Assembly: GCF_900091585.1 (NCBI RefSeq)
Contig: NZ_FMHT01000003.1
Span: 1 to 64,000 of the forward strand
DNA from: Micromonospora nigra
Lineage (GTDB): Bacteria > Actinomycetota > Actinomycetes > Mycobacteriales > Micromonosporaceae
DNA: 64,000 bases
Direction of reading: 5' to 3'
Position numbers and translations under genes: made by a program. Shown here one piece after another: positions 16,704 through 24,953 of this stretch. How positions within the stretch are numbered: position 1 is the first letter of the stretch; every line of letters starts with the position of its first letter. Below the pieces are notes generated by a model. It saw nothing but the letters and a program-made list of their open reading frames with translations, searched no databases and had not been told where the DNA came from.

Positions 16704-18002
16704 TCAGGGAACGTGCAGCGCGTCGGCCGGTTGGTCGACGGCCGCAGGGGATCGGCGGGGAGCGAGGACGCCGGGCCAGGCGGCGAGGACGGCGGCGGCA
16801 CCGGCCGCCGCCGCGCAGGCCAGGAAGCCACCGGCCGCGCCGGCCGGGCCGTCGACGATCGCGCCGGTCACGGCGGAGCCGAGCGCGGCCAGCGACAGGT
16901 TCACGGTGGTCAGCCAGGTGTACGCCTCGGTGAGCATCGACGGTGGCGCGATCCGGGCCATCAGGCCCGCCTGGACCGTCATCGCCGGGGCGATCACCGC
17001 GCCGCTGAGCAGCAGCACCACGCCCAGCACCACACTGTTGGGCGACAGCGCCCACGCGGCGTAGCCGACGGCCAGGCCGGCCAGCAGCCACACCAGTTGC
17101 CGGGTCAGCGGGGTGGTCCACGTGCGCGCGCCGTACCAGAGCCCGGCGGCGGCACTGCCGAGACTCCACACCGCGATCAACGCACCGGTGACCGCCTCGG
17201 CGTGGGCGCCGTCGTGCTCGACGGCGAAGGCGGCCACCGCCACCGGGGAGGCCCCGAAGGAGAACGCGACCCCGGCGGCGCACGCCAGCAGCGCCGGCAT
17301 CCGGGGGGACCGCAACGGCCCGAGCCCACGGGTGGGGGTGGCGGTGCCGTCGGGCCGCAACGCCCGCATCGCCCGGCCCCGGGCCAGCATCGCCGTGCCG
17401 CCGGCGGCGCAGACGGCGGCCAGCACGATGGCGGCGGTCGGTCCGGCCACGCCGGGCTTCGAGCCGGTCAGCGTGGCGAGCGGGCCGGCGACCAGCATCG
17501 CGGCCGACAGCAGCAGCGGCCCGACGACGAAGACCAGCTCGAACAGGGTCGACTCGGCGGCCATCGCGGTGCTGCGCACCCGTTCCCGGCCGGTGCCCTC
17601 GCCGGTGAGCACCGCCCACGCGGCGCGCAGCGCGGGGCTGGTGGCCGGGAACGCGGCACCCGACAGCGCGGCGAGCACACACAGCAGCAGCAGCGGCTGG
17701 CGGGTCAGCACGGCGGCGAGCAGCAGCAACTGCGCGGTGGCGTAGGTGGCCCCGTAGGCGGGCAGCACCCGGGTGGCGCCGAACCGGTCGGTCAGCCGCC
17801 CCGCGACCGGTGCGGCGGCGGCGGTGGCCAGGGACACCGACGCCGCGACCAGGGACGCGGCGGCGAACGACCCGGTGGTCTCGCGGACCAGCAGGATCCA
17901 CGCCAGGACGGTGACGCCCTGGCCCAGCCGGGCGACGACCCCGCCGGCGAGCAGCAGCGGCGCGCCGGGCACCCGCCACAGCGCCGCGTACCGGGCCCTC
18001 AC
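16704..18002 (-). CDS. MFS transporter, likely exporter of the operon's product
   Basis: 432 residues with about twelve membrane segments and a central break near residue 210. The loop after TM2 carries GRLTDRFGATRVLP, the MFS motif-A region (G-x-L-x-D-R-x-G). It resembles the drug/siderophore exporters found in staphyloferrin and vibrioferrin clusters (SbnD, PvsC). GTG at 18002 overlaps the ATP-grasp stop (CGGTGAGG). Its place between two ATP-grasp enzymes and the importer makes export of the newly made small molecule the most economical role. No substrate-defining residue is recognisable. Confidence 0.9.
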   Translation of the reverse strand: MRARYAALWRVPGAPLLLAGGVVARLGQGVTVLAWILLVRETTGSFAAASLVAASVSLATAAAAPVAGRLTDRFGATRVLPAYGATYATAQLLLLAAVLTRQPLLLLCVLAALSGAAFPATSPALRAAWAVLTGEGTGRERVRSTAMAAESTLFELVFVVGPLLLSAAMLVAGPLATLTGSKPGVAGPTAAIVLAAVCAAGGTAMLARGRAMRALRPDGTATPTRGLGPLRSPRMPALLACAAGVAFSFGASPVAVAAFAVEHDGAHAEAVTGALIAVWSLGSAAAGLWYGARTWTTPLTRQLVWLLAGLAVGYAAWALSPNSVVLGVVLLLSGAVIAPAMTVQAGLMARIAPPSMLTEAYTWLTTVNLSLAALGSAVTGAIVDGPAGAAGGFLACAAAAGAAAVLAAWPGVLAPRRSPAAVDQPADALHVP

Positions 18003-19228
18003 CGCACACCGGCCAGGTCGGTCGCCGCGCTCACCCGGGCGTCGCGGGCGGTGGCCACCACCGCCGCGTGGACGGCGGCGCTGCCGGATCCGCGGAACCG
18101 GTAGCGGGCACCGACGTGCTCGTAGTAGGCGTCGGCGGCCGGCAGGACGTCGCCGACGCGGGGCACCACCTCCGCGTACGGGCCGGGATCGCGGCCGATC
18201 ATGGAGGTGGCCTCGGTGATGCGGCAGGGCCGCCGGGCCGGGGCGGGCAGCAGCAGCCAACCGGCCACCTCGGGGCGAGGTGGCGGTGGTGGTGGCGGCG
18301 GGTGGCCCAGGGCGAGCGCGAACGCCGCCGCGGCCAGGTCGTAGCCGTGCACGTCCCGCCACACGAACGGGATCTCCGCGCCGCCGAACCGCGCCCCCAC
18401 CTCCAGAAAGGTGCACCGGGGCGATCCGTCGTCGGCGCGGCCGAGGAACAGCTCCAGGTGGAAGACGGTCGGCCGGTCGGTGAGGGCGCGCAGCACCCGG
18501 AGGGTGAACGCCCCGACGGTGTCGCGTACCACCGGGTCGTCCTGCTCGACCGAGCCCAGCGGCCGGCCGTCGCGGAAGGCCAGGCAGGTGTCGAGGTACG
18601 CCGACACCCGCCACGGGCCGAGGGCGTGGCCGTCGAACACGCCGTCGACGTGGTGGATCGGGTCCGGGTGGTACGCCTGCACCAACCGGCCGGGATCGTG
18701 ACCGACCCGGGCCGCCCCGTCGGGGTCGGCGACGAGGCGCACGCCGGCGCTGGAGCTGCCGAGGCGGGGCTTGAGCACCACGGGCCAGCCGTGCCGGGCG
18801 GCATGTGCCCGCACCGCCGCCGGGTCCGGCGCGGGTGCCGTGGCCGGCACGGGGAGGCCGGCGGCGGCGACCCGCCGGGCCATGATCAGCTTGTCGCGGA
18901 ACGGGGTCAGCTCCTGCGGTGTGCGTCCCGGGCATCCCCACCGCTGCCCGAGCACGGCCGCGGCGAGCAGGTCGTCCTCCTTGAGGGCGACGACGGCGGC
19001 GGGCCGGCCCAGCCGGGCGGCCAGCTCGCGGATCCGGGCGTCGACCTGCTCGACGTCGTCGGTGGCGTCGACCAGGGCCACGGCAACCGCGACCGGTGGC
19101 ACCCCGGCGGCGCCCACGTCGGTGGTCACGTAGCTGACGGCGTACTCGTCGTGGTCGAGGTAGCGGTCGTAGTGGGCGTACGCGTCGCGCCAGCGGTGCA
19201 GCACCACGACGTGCGGTCGGGCGCTCAC
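17999..19228 (-). CDS. ATP-grasp ligase (amide-bond forming), second copy
   Basis: 409 residues. ATP-grasp hallmarks: a flexible glycine loop in PVVLKPRLGSSSAGVRLV (about 155-175), and the metal-binding end FHLELFL..CTFLEVGARFGGAEIP (about 275-310). The N-terminal 100 residues (VVVLHRWRDAYAHYDRYL) form the pre-ATP-grasp fold. These enzymes make an acyl phosphate and condense it with an amine, as in L-amino-acid ligases and the vibrioferrin protein PvsA. GTG at 19228 overlaps the stop of the other ATP-grasp gene (GTGA). A polyproline run (about 320-328) precedes the C-terminal region. The substrates are unknown. Confidence 0.88.
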   Translation of the reverse strand: MSARPHVVVLHRWRDAYAHYDRYLDHDEYAVSYVTTDVGAAGVPPVAVAVALVDATDDVEQVDARIRELAARLGRPAAVVALKEDDLLAAAVLGQRWGCPGRTPQELTPFRDKLIMARRVAAAGLPVPATAPAPDPAAVRAHAARHGWPVVLKPRLGSSSAGVRLVADPDGAARVGHDPGRLVQAYHPDPIHHVDGVFDGHALGPWRVSAYLDTCLAFRDGRPLGSVEQDDPVVRDTVGAFTLRVLRALTDRPTVFHLELFLGRADDGSPRCTFLEVGARFGGAEIPFVWRDVHGYDLAAAAFALALGHPPPPPPPPRPEVAGWLLLPAPARRPCRITEATSMIGRDPGPYAEVVPRVGDVLPAADAYYEHVGARYRFRGSGSAAVHAAVVATARDARVSAATDLAGVR

Positions 19229-20568
19229 GCCGGCTCCCCCGCCGACCCGGGCTCGACGTCGTAGAAGCCGTGCCCGTCCAACCAGCCGACGGTGGCGAGG
19301 TCACGCTCGACCACCTCGGGCCTCGGGTGGGCGAGCACCACCATCATCGGCTCGGTGGTGTCGTCCACGGTCAGCGGCAGCCGCTGCCCCGGCCGCACCC
19401 CCACGTGGATCTCGTGCAGGCTCTCCAGCTCCCGCACCCGGTCCAGCAGCGGGTAGCCGCGTAGCACGCCGGTCACCGGCGAGGTGAGGAAGGCCATCGC
19501 CACGTGCGTGCCGACCTGCTGCGGGGCGTCGACCCCGGCGAGGAACGCGGCCGGGTCGAGGTACGCCTGCACGGTGCGCTCCACCTGGGACTCGCCGAGC
19601 GCCAGCAGCGCCTGCGCGGCCGTGTCCGCGCCGCACAGCCGCACCCCGACCTCCACCAGCCGGGGTCCGCCGGCGGTCAGCATGATCTCGTGGTGGGCGG
19701 GGCCGTGCCGCACGTCGAGGGCGTCGAGCACCTGGGCGGCGTACCGGACGAGGGTGTCCCGTTCGGGCGCGGCGGGCGGCACCAGGACGGCGGCGCAGAT
19801 CCGGTCGCGGACACCGTTGGCGTCGATCTTGGCGTACCGCCACACGTCGGTGGCCCGGTGCCGGCCGTCCCGGCTGACGGTGTTGACGACGTACTCGACG
19901 CCGGCCAGGTACTCCTGGGCCACCACCGCCTCGTTGCACTGCGAGAACAGGTTCCGTGCCCCGGCCACCGCCCGGTACGCGGACACCGACTCCTGCGGGG
20001 TGTCGCAGAAGAACACCCCGTCGTTGCCGGCGCTGCGCACCGGTTTGACCACGACCCGGCCACCGAGGCCGCGATGCCAGTCGGCGAGTTCGTCGGCGTC
20101 GGTGACCAGCAGTTGCCGGGCGGTCGGCAGGCCGGCCGCCCGCAGCGCCTCGATCTGGAGGTACTTGTCGCGCCGGGCGGCGCTGCGCCCGGTGCCGTTG
20201 CTGGTCAGGCCGAGGGCCTCGCTGAGCCGGTCGGCCAACTCCACACCCAGTTCCCCGCCGGTGACCACGGCGACCGGCGCGTGCGCGGCCACCGCCTTGG
20301 TCGTCACCTCGAGATCCCCGGCGTGGACGACGGTGTCGGCGAACAACGCCTCGGCCGCGGGGTCGTCGTGCCCCCGGTAGACGGCGGGCACCTCGGGGGT
20401 GCTGCGCAGCCGCACGACGGCACAGCCGGCGTCGGCGAACGCCCGGGCGAGCCGCATCGTCGGCGCGTACACGTCGACCATCACGACGACCGGTGGTGGG
20501 CTCACGACGGCCGACGGCGACGGGCTCTCGGCGACCGACGGCGACGGGCTCTCGGCGAGCGGTGTCAC
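19225..20568 (-). CDS. ATP-grasp ligase (BacD/carboxylase-like), first copy
   Basis: 447 residues. The N-terminal domain begins at about residue 28 (VVMVDVYAPTMRLARAFADAG). Lys/Gly-loop elements are in RVVVKPVRSAGNDGVFFC, VAQEYLAGVEYVVNTVSRDG follows, and the metal site is EIMLTAGGPRLVEVGVRLCG, the L-amino-acid ligase/biotin-carboxylase arrangement. It is likely to activate a carboxylate and join it to an amino compound. GTG at 20568 has GAGGAG 6 nt upstream and lies 10 bp after the SufS-like gene. The first 25 residues are a Ser/Pro repeat made by an exact 24-bp duplication and precede the fold, so an internal start at about Met30 is an alternative. Confidence 0.88.
   Translation of the reverse strand: MTPLAESPSPSVAESPSPSAVVSPPPVVVMVDVYAPTMRLARAFADAGCAVVRLRSTPEVPAVYRGHDDPAAEALFADTVVHAGDLEVTTKAVAAHAPVAVVTGGELGVELADRLSEALGLTSNGTGRSAARRDKYLQIEALRAAGLPTARQLLVTDADELADWHRGLGGRVVVKPVRSAGNDGVFFCDTPQESVSAYRAVAGARNLFSQCNEAVVAQEYLAGVEYVVNTVSRDGRHRATDVWRYAKIDANGVRDRICAAVLVPPAAPERDTLVRYAAQVLDALDVRHGPAHHEIMLTAGGPRLVEVGVRLCGADTAAQALLALGESQVERTVQAYLDPAAFLAGVDAPQQVGTHVAMAFLTSPVTGVLRGYPLLDRVRELESLHEIHVGVRPGQRLPLTVDDTTEPMMVVLAHPRPEVVERDLATVGWLDGHGFYDVEPGSAGEPA
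20511..20558. repeat. Exact 24-bp tandem duplication inside the ATP-grasp gene
   Basis: Units 20511-20534 and 20535-20558 are identical. Each contributes eight in-frame codons (AESPSPS-type), giving the repeated Ser/Pro N-terminus of the ligase. Confidence 0.95.
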
Positions 20569-20578
20569 AGGATGCTCC

Positions 20579-21850
20579 TCAGTGGTGGGACGATGCGTCG
20601 AGGCGGGCCAGCACGTCGAGGAGCCGGTCCACCTCCTCGACCGTGTTGTAGACGTGCAGGCTGACCCGCACCGAACTCTCCCGCTCCCCCGCCGGGCCCT
20701 GGCAGTGGGCGTTGGCGCGCACCATCAGCCCGTGCTCGGCCAGCACGAACCCCAGGTCGGCGGCGCTGATCGCGGGGTGGCGGAAGGTCACCAGGCCGTG
20801 CCTGCGCTGCACGGTCGAGTCGAGGGTGAGGCTGTCCTGGCAGCCGAGCACCTGGAAGCCGGGCAGCCGGGCGAGCCCGTCGGTGAGCCGCGCGCCCAAC
20901 GCCACCGTCCACGCCTCGATCCGGTCCAGCCCGGTGGCGTCGAACCAGTCCACGGCGGCGGCGAGGCTGGCCGCTCCCGCCGTGTGCGGGCTGCCCTCCC
21001 AGCCCCGGTGCGCGTAGCGCGGGCCACGCCGGTTGGCCGCCCACAGCACGCCGATGCCCGACAGGGCCATCGCCTTGTGGCCGGAGAACGCCAGGAAGTC
21101 CACGTCCAGGTCCGGCGCCGACACCGGCAGGTGCCCGACGCTCTGCGCCGCGTCGAGGCAGAGCACCACGTCGTCGCCGACCAGCCGGCGGACCCGGTGC
21201 ACGTTCATGTCCACCCCGTACACGTGGTGGACGTGGGTGAGCGCGACCAGCCGGGTCCGCTCCCCCACCAGCGGCGCGAGGGCGGCGAGGTCGTAGTCAC
21301 CGGACGGCTCGTAGGGCATCTCGACCAGGCGTACGGTCACGCCGCGGCGGGCGGCGAGGTCGCGCGCCTCCCGCCACGGCAGCACGTTGGCGAGGTGGTC
21401 GGCGGCCGGTACGACGATCTCGTCGCCGTCGGCGAGGATGTCGACCAGCCAGTCCAGCGCCACCCGGCGCAGCGCCTCGGTGGTGCCGCCGACCAGGTGC
21501 ACCGCGTCGGGTTCACCGGCGCCGATCAGGTCGGCGACGCGGGCCCGGCAGTGTGACACCAGGTCGGTGGTGCGGTTAGCCCATCGGTAGGTGCCCCGCC
21601 CGGCGTTGGCGTTGCCGGTGGTCAGGTAGTGCTGCACCGCGTCGAGCACCACCTGTGGCTTCTGCGCGGTGGCGGCGCTGTCCAGGTACGCCTCGTCGGT
21701 GCCGGCGAGGATGGGGAACTGGGCGCGGACGCCGCGCTGCCAGTCGGCCAGCCCGGCGAGCACCCGGTCCTGGTGCGACGCGTCGGCCGACGGCCGGGCG
21801 GGCTGCCCCGGTCCGCCCGGCCGGTCGCCGGTCCGGGTCGGGGCGGACAT
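20579..21850 (-). CDS. SufS/CsdA-like class V aminotransferase (PLP, fold type I)
   Basis: 423 residues. It starts the fold at YLDSAATAQKPQVVLDAV (about 55-72). The PLP-binding lysine is Lys259 in FSGHKAM, the cofactor aspartate lies in CLDAAQSVGHLPV, and the family active-loop cysteine is Cys383 in RANAHCQGP, equivalent to RxGHHCAQP in SufS. Persulfide-forming cysteine desulfurase activity is therefore possible, though related proteins act as lyases or epimerases. No SufU/SufE or Fe-S assembly gene is adjacent, so a dedicated sulfur-supply or amino-acid-modifying role in this pathway is more likely than housekeeping. ATG at 21850 overlaps the previous stop by one base (TGATG). Confidence 0.9.
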   Translation of the reverse strand: MSAPTRTGDRPGGPGQPARPSADASHQDRVLAGLADWQRGVRAQFPILAGTDEAYLDSAATAQKPQVVLDAVQHYLTTGNANAGRGTYRWANRTTDLVSHCRARVADLIGAGEPDAVHLVGGTTEALRRVALDWLVDILADGDEIVVPAADHLANVLPWREARDLAARRGVTVRLVEMPYEPSGDYDLAALAPLVGERTRLVALTHVHHVYGVDMNVHRVRRLVGDDVVLCLDAAQSVGHLPVSAPDLDVDFLAFSGHKAMALSGIGVLWAANRRGPRYAHRGWEGSPHTAGAASLAAAVDWFDATGLDRIEAWTVALGARLTDGLARLPGFQVLGCQDSLTLDSTVQRRHGLVTFRHPAISAADLGFVLAEHGLMVRANAHCQGPAGERESSVRVSLHVYNTVEEVDRLLDVLARLDASSHH

Positions 21851-23196
21851 CAGGTGCGCACCAGGGGGGCGCCGGCGTCCCGCCAGGCCACCACCCCACC
21901 GTCGAGGCTGCGGGCGTCGGTGTGGCCCATCCGGGTGAGCAGGGCCGCGTACCGGCGGGACTTCTCCCCCACCGGGCAGGCCAGCAGCACGGGCCGGCCC
22001 CTGTCGAAGGGCAGCCCGCCGCGCAGCAGGTCGTCGAACAGCTCGTCGACGATGTTCACCGAGCCCTCGATGTGCGCGGCACCGTAGGCGAAAGTGCCCC
22101 GCAGGTCGACCACGAGCGGGTGCGCCGCGGCGATCCACTGCCGGGCGGCGGCCACGTCGAGCGCCGGCGCGGCGTCGGCCTCGGTGTCGGTGACGGTGGC
22201 CACCGAGTCGGCGCGGGCCGGCTGGTTCAGCAACTCCGGCCGACGGCGACGGATGTAGCTCAGGTAGCTCTCCACCCGGTCGCAGACGATGAACACGGCG
22301 CTGCGCCGTTCGGGGTCGTGTCCGGCTGCGGCCTGCGCGGCCAGCTCGTCGTCGACGGCGCGCAGGTACCGCACCGCCCCGGTGTACGCGCCGCCGCCGG
22401 TCGGTCCGGCCAGCACCCCGCAGCGCCGGTTGAGGGCCAGCAGCCCGTCGATGGCCTCGTCGGCGGTGACCGCCTCGATGGTGTCGTAGGTGGCGGGGTC
22501 GAACAGCCCCACCTCGTGTACCTCGTCGATGTTGCGGATGCCGGGGATGAAGTCGCTCTTGGCGGCGACGAGACCGACCACCGTGACCGACGGGTCGTGG
22601 TCGCGCAGCGCCCGCGCCACGCCGGTGGACGAACCGGCGGTGCCCACGCAGGCGACGAAGTAGTCCGGCGCCCGCCCGTCGAGGTCCTTGACGATCTCGG
22701 GGCCGGTGCCGGCCAGGTGCGCCCGGGTGTTGCGGGGGTTGTAGTACTGGTCGGTGTGCAGGTACGCCGAGCCGGCCTCACTGATGGTGCGGTGGATACG
22801 GGTCAGCGGGTCCTCGGTGTTGGTCGGGTCCAGGCACTCGGCCTGGCCGGGCAGTTCCTCGATGGTGGCGCCGAGCAGAAGCAGCAGGTCCTTGATCTCG
22901 GGGACCTTCATCCGGTTGGTGATGCTGGTGAACGGCAGCCCGTGCATGCCGGCGATCACGGCGAGCGCCTTGGCGGTGTTGCCGCTGGACAGTTCGACGA
23001 CGGTGGCGCCGGCCTCCCGGGCCTCGCCGAGCCGGGGCGCGGCCATCGACCAGGCCGCCCGGTCCTTGACCGAGCCGAACGGGTTGAGCAGCTCCAACTT
23101 GGCGTACAGGTCGACGTGGCGCAGCCCGTGCACGGCCGGGTCGAGCCGGACCAGCGGGGTGTTGCCGATGACGTCGGTGATGCTGTCGTATCTCAT
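21850..23196 (-). CDS. Cysteine synthase-like PLP enzyme fused to a rhodanese domain
   Basis: 448 residues. Residues 1-330 form a fold-type-II PLP enzyme: Lys44 in NPFGSVKDRA forms the aldimine, SSGNTAKAL binds the substrate carboxylate, VGTAGSSTGVARAL binds the phosphate, and GPTGGGAYTG closes the site. It is related to O-acetylserine or O-phosphoserine sulfhydrylases and to SbnA, which builds a diaminopropionate precursor in staphyloferrin B. Residues 345-448 form a rhodanese domain with active-loop Cys407 in LACPVGEKSRR, so a sulfur relay within one chain is possible. ATG at 23196 overlaps the decarboxylase stop as ATGA. The exact reaction is not known. Confidence 0.9.
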   Translation of the reverse strand: MRYDSITDVIGNTPLVRLDPAVHGLRHVDLYAKLELLNPFGSVKDRAAWSMAAPRLGEAREAGATVVELSSGNTAKALAVIAGMHGLPFTSITNRMKVPEIKDLLLLLGATIEELPGQAECLDPTNTEDPLTRIHRTISEAGSAYLHTDQYYNPRNTRAHLAGTGPEIVKDLDGRAPDYFVACVGTAGSSTGVARALRDHDPSVTVVGLVAAKSDFIPGIRNIDEVHEVGLFDPATYDTIEAVTADEAIDGLLALNRRCGVLAGPTGGGAYTGAVRYLRAVDDELAAQAAAGHDPERRSAVFIVCDRVESYLSYIRRRRPELLNQPARADSVATVTDTEADAAPALDVAAARQWIAAAHPLVVDLRGTFAYGAAHIEGSVNIVDELFDDLLRGGLPFDRGRPVLLACPVGEKSRRYAALLTRMGHTDARSLDGGVVAWRDAGAPLVRT

Positions 23197-24749
23197 GCGG
23201 CGGCGATCTCCTGAGGGCGCGGACCGGGTGTGGTGGCCGTACGGGTCGAGTCCTGGGTTCGCTGACCGACCTCCACCGGCCAGTACTGCTCGTCGAGACA
23301 CCAGCGCCAACGGCCGGAGTCCTGCCAGGCGGCCACCATCCGGGCCACCGGCTGGTGCAGGGCGTGGTCGGCGCTGAAGTCCATGAAGTAGCCGGCGGTG
23401 TTGGCGAAGACGAGCAGGTCGCCGACGCGGGGCAGGGCGGGCAGGTGGACCATCCGCCGGGTGATGAGGTCTGCCTCGAGGCAGAGGTTGCCCAGCAGGT
23501 AGACCGGGTGCGCGCCGCCGGCCGGGCCGGCGGTCACCGGGGCCGTCGCGGCGGTCGGGTCGTGGCCGGGGGACGGGGCGGGCAGCAGCAGCGGGTCCAT
23601 CATCACGCCGTGCTCCTCCAGGCTGACGTCGCCGGCGTTGAGGTCGAGCCGGACGAGGTGGCAGCCGGCGTCGGTGGGGCGTACCTCCAGCACGCGGGCG
23701 AGGACGGCGCCGCACTGGTCGACCAGGGCCCGACCGGGTTCGACCCACAGGTCGTAGAGGTGTTCCTGGAGCAGGGTGGCCAGGGTCCGCCCGCCCAGGC
23801 CGGCGGCGGGAGCGTCGAGCAGATCGGCCAGGTAGCGGTGGCCGGCGGAGGGCCGGTGCGCCGGGTAGAGGCCCAGCGCGCCGCGCAGTACGCCCGACTC
23901 GGCCCGCCAGCCGTAGCCGTGGCCGCCCCAGGTCAGTTCGGGGCGGCGGCCCAGCACGGCGAGGGCCAGTTCGCTGGTCCAGCGCTCCCACTGTGCGCCG
24001 TCGGCGAGGTAGTCGACGCCGAAGCCGCCACCGATGTCGACGACCCGGGGGTGCAGGTCGTGGCGGTGCGCGCCGGCCAGAACGGTCAGGCACGCCTCCA
24101 GCGCGGTGGCCTTCTCCGCCACGCCGATGGTGTCCAGGTGGTAGGCCACCCCGACGAACTCGACGGCGTCGCGGGCGGCGGCCAGGCGGGCGAGCAACGC
24201 GTCGGCCTCGGCCAGCGGGGTGCCGAACCGGCTCGGCCGTGACAGCACGGTCGAACCGGCGCTGGTGAACGCCGACAGCCGGGCCAGGACCCGGACCGGG
24301 GGCAGCCCGTGCCGGCGGACGATGTCGACCAGATCGGCCAGTTCGGCGGGTGAGTCCAGGTTGACGGTGATTCCGCAGCGCGCGGCGAGCCACAGGAACT
24401 CACGGGTCTTGGGGCCGGTGGCCATCACCCGGTCCGGGGTGAACCCGGCGCCGAGGGCGTGCTGCAACTCCCCGAGGCTGGCCACGTCGATCGTCGCCGG
24501 GCTGGCGGCGAGGCGGCGCAGCAGGGCCGAGGAGCGGTTGGCCTTGTGCGCGAAGTACACCTCGCCGCGCAGGTGTCGCCGCCGCTGCACGTCGGCGAAC
24601 GCCGCTGCGTTGTCGGCGATCTGGTCGGGCAGCACGACGTTGAGCGGTGAGCCGAGCGCCCGGACGAGGTCGTGCAGCAGGGCCGGCTGCCGGAGCAGCT
24701 CCCCCAGTCGACCCTCGACCCGCGGGTGCAGGTACAGCGGGAAGTCCAT
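23193..24749 (-). CDS. PLP-dependent decarboxylase, fold type III (diaminopimelate/ornithine decarboxylase family)
   Basis: 518 residues. The PLP lysine is Lys69 in VYFAHKANRS. The barrel continues with YHLDTIG and VVDIGGGFG (phosphate-binding glycines), EPGRALVDQCG is the second phosphate loop, and the C-terminal sheet supplies GNLCLEADLI (active-site Cys) and FANTAGYFMDFS (Tyr). Similar decarboxylases act in siderophore pathways (SbnH, PvsE), on a free amino acid or on a condensed intermediate. The ATG at 24749 has GGAGGGAC upstream. It is the first gene of the nine-gene operon, and a Fur/Zur-like palindrome overlaps its promoter. Confidence 0.9.
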   Translation of the reverse strand: MDFPLYLHPRVEGRLGELLRQPALLHDLVRALGSPLNVVLPDQIADNAAAFADVQRRRHLRGEVYFAHKANRSSALLRRLAASPATIDVASLGELQHALGAGFTPDRVMATGPKTREFLWLAARCGITVNLDSPAELADLVDIVRRHGLPPVRVLARLSAFTSAGSTVLSRPSRFGTPLAEADALLARLAAARDAVEFVGVAYHLDTIGVAEKATALEACLTVLAGAHRHDLHPRVVDIGGGFGVDYLADGAQWERWTSELALAVLGRRPELTWGGHGYGWRAESGVLRGALGLYPAHRPSAGHRYLADLLDAPAAGLGGRTLATLLQEHLYDLWVEPGRALVDQCGAVLARVLEVRPTDAGCHLVRLDLNAGDVSLEEHGVMMDPLLLPAPSPGHDPTAATAPVTAGPAGGAHPVYLLGNLCLEADLITRRMVHLPALPRVGDLLVFANTAGYFMDFSADHALHQPVARMVAAWQDSGRWRWCLDEQYWPVEVGQRTQDSTRTATTPGPRPQEIAAA

Positions 24750-24774
24750 GAACGTGTCCCTCCGATCCACAACT

Positions 24775-24793
24775 GACAACGATAGTCGTTTCC
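24775..24793. promoter_or_regulatory. Fur/Zur-family-like palindrome at the metallophore operon promoter
   Basis: Minus strand GGAAACGACTATCGTTGTC, with AACGA/TCGTT arms. I count 12 of 19 matches to the classical Fur box and 10 of 15 to a TGAAAATGATTTTCA Zur-type consensus. It overlaps TATCGT (24779-24784), a plausible -10, placing the start of transcription about 23 nt before the ATG at 24749. No DmdR/IdeR-type iron box (TTAGGTTAGG...) was found here. Confidence 0.5.
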
Positions 24794-24900
24794 AATTACG
24801 GAAGGAAGGCCCGAACGGACGGGGAGCACCGACCGGACGCGCTCCGCGATCACCCCGACGGCCGACCCCGCCCGCTCCACCACGGTCGACCGCCCCACCC

Positions 24901-24944
24901 TCCGGAAAGGACGCACCCGCCGGAGGCGGCACGCCCTTTCCGGA
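24901..24944. terminator. Hairpin between the CooC-like gene and the metallophore operon
   Basis: TCCGGAAAGG (24901-24910) pairs with 24935-24944, and an inner CCGCC/GGCGG stem strengthens it. It lies 10 bp after the CooC-like stop (minus strand), so the operon starting at 24749 is a separate transcript. Confidence 0.75.
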
Positions 24945-24953
24945 GTGGAACCG

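Noticed and set aside
24750..24953. IdeR/DmdR iron box before the metallophore operon
   Set aside because: I looked for TTAGGTTAGGCTAACCTAA-like sequence on both strands and found none; the palindrome present is of the Fur/Zur kind.
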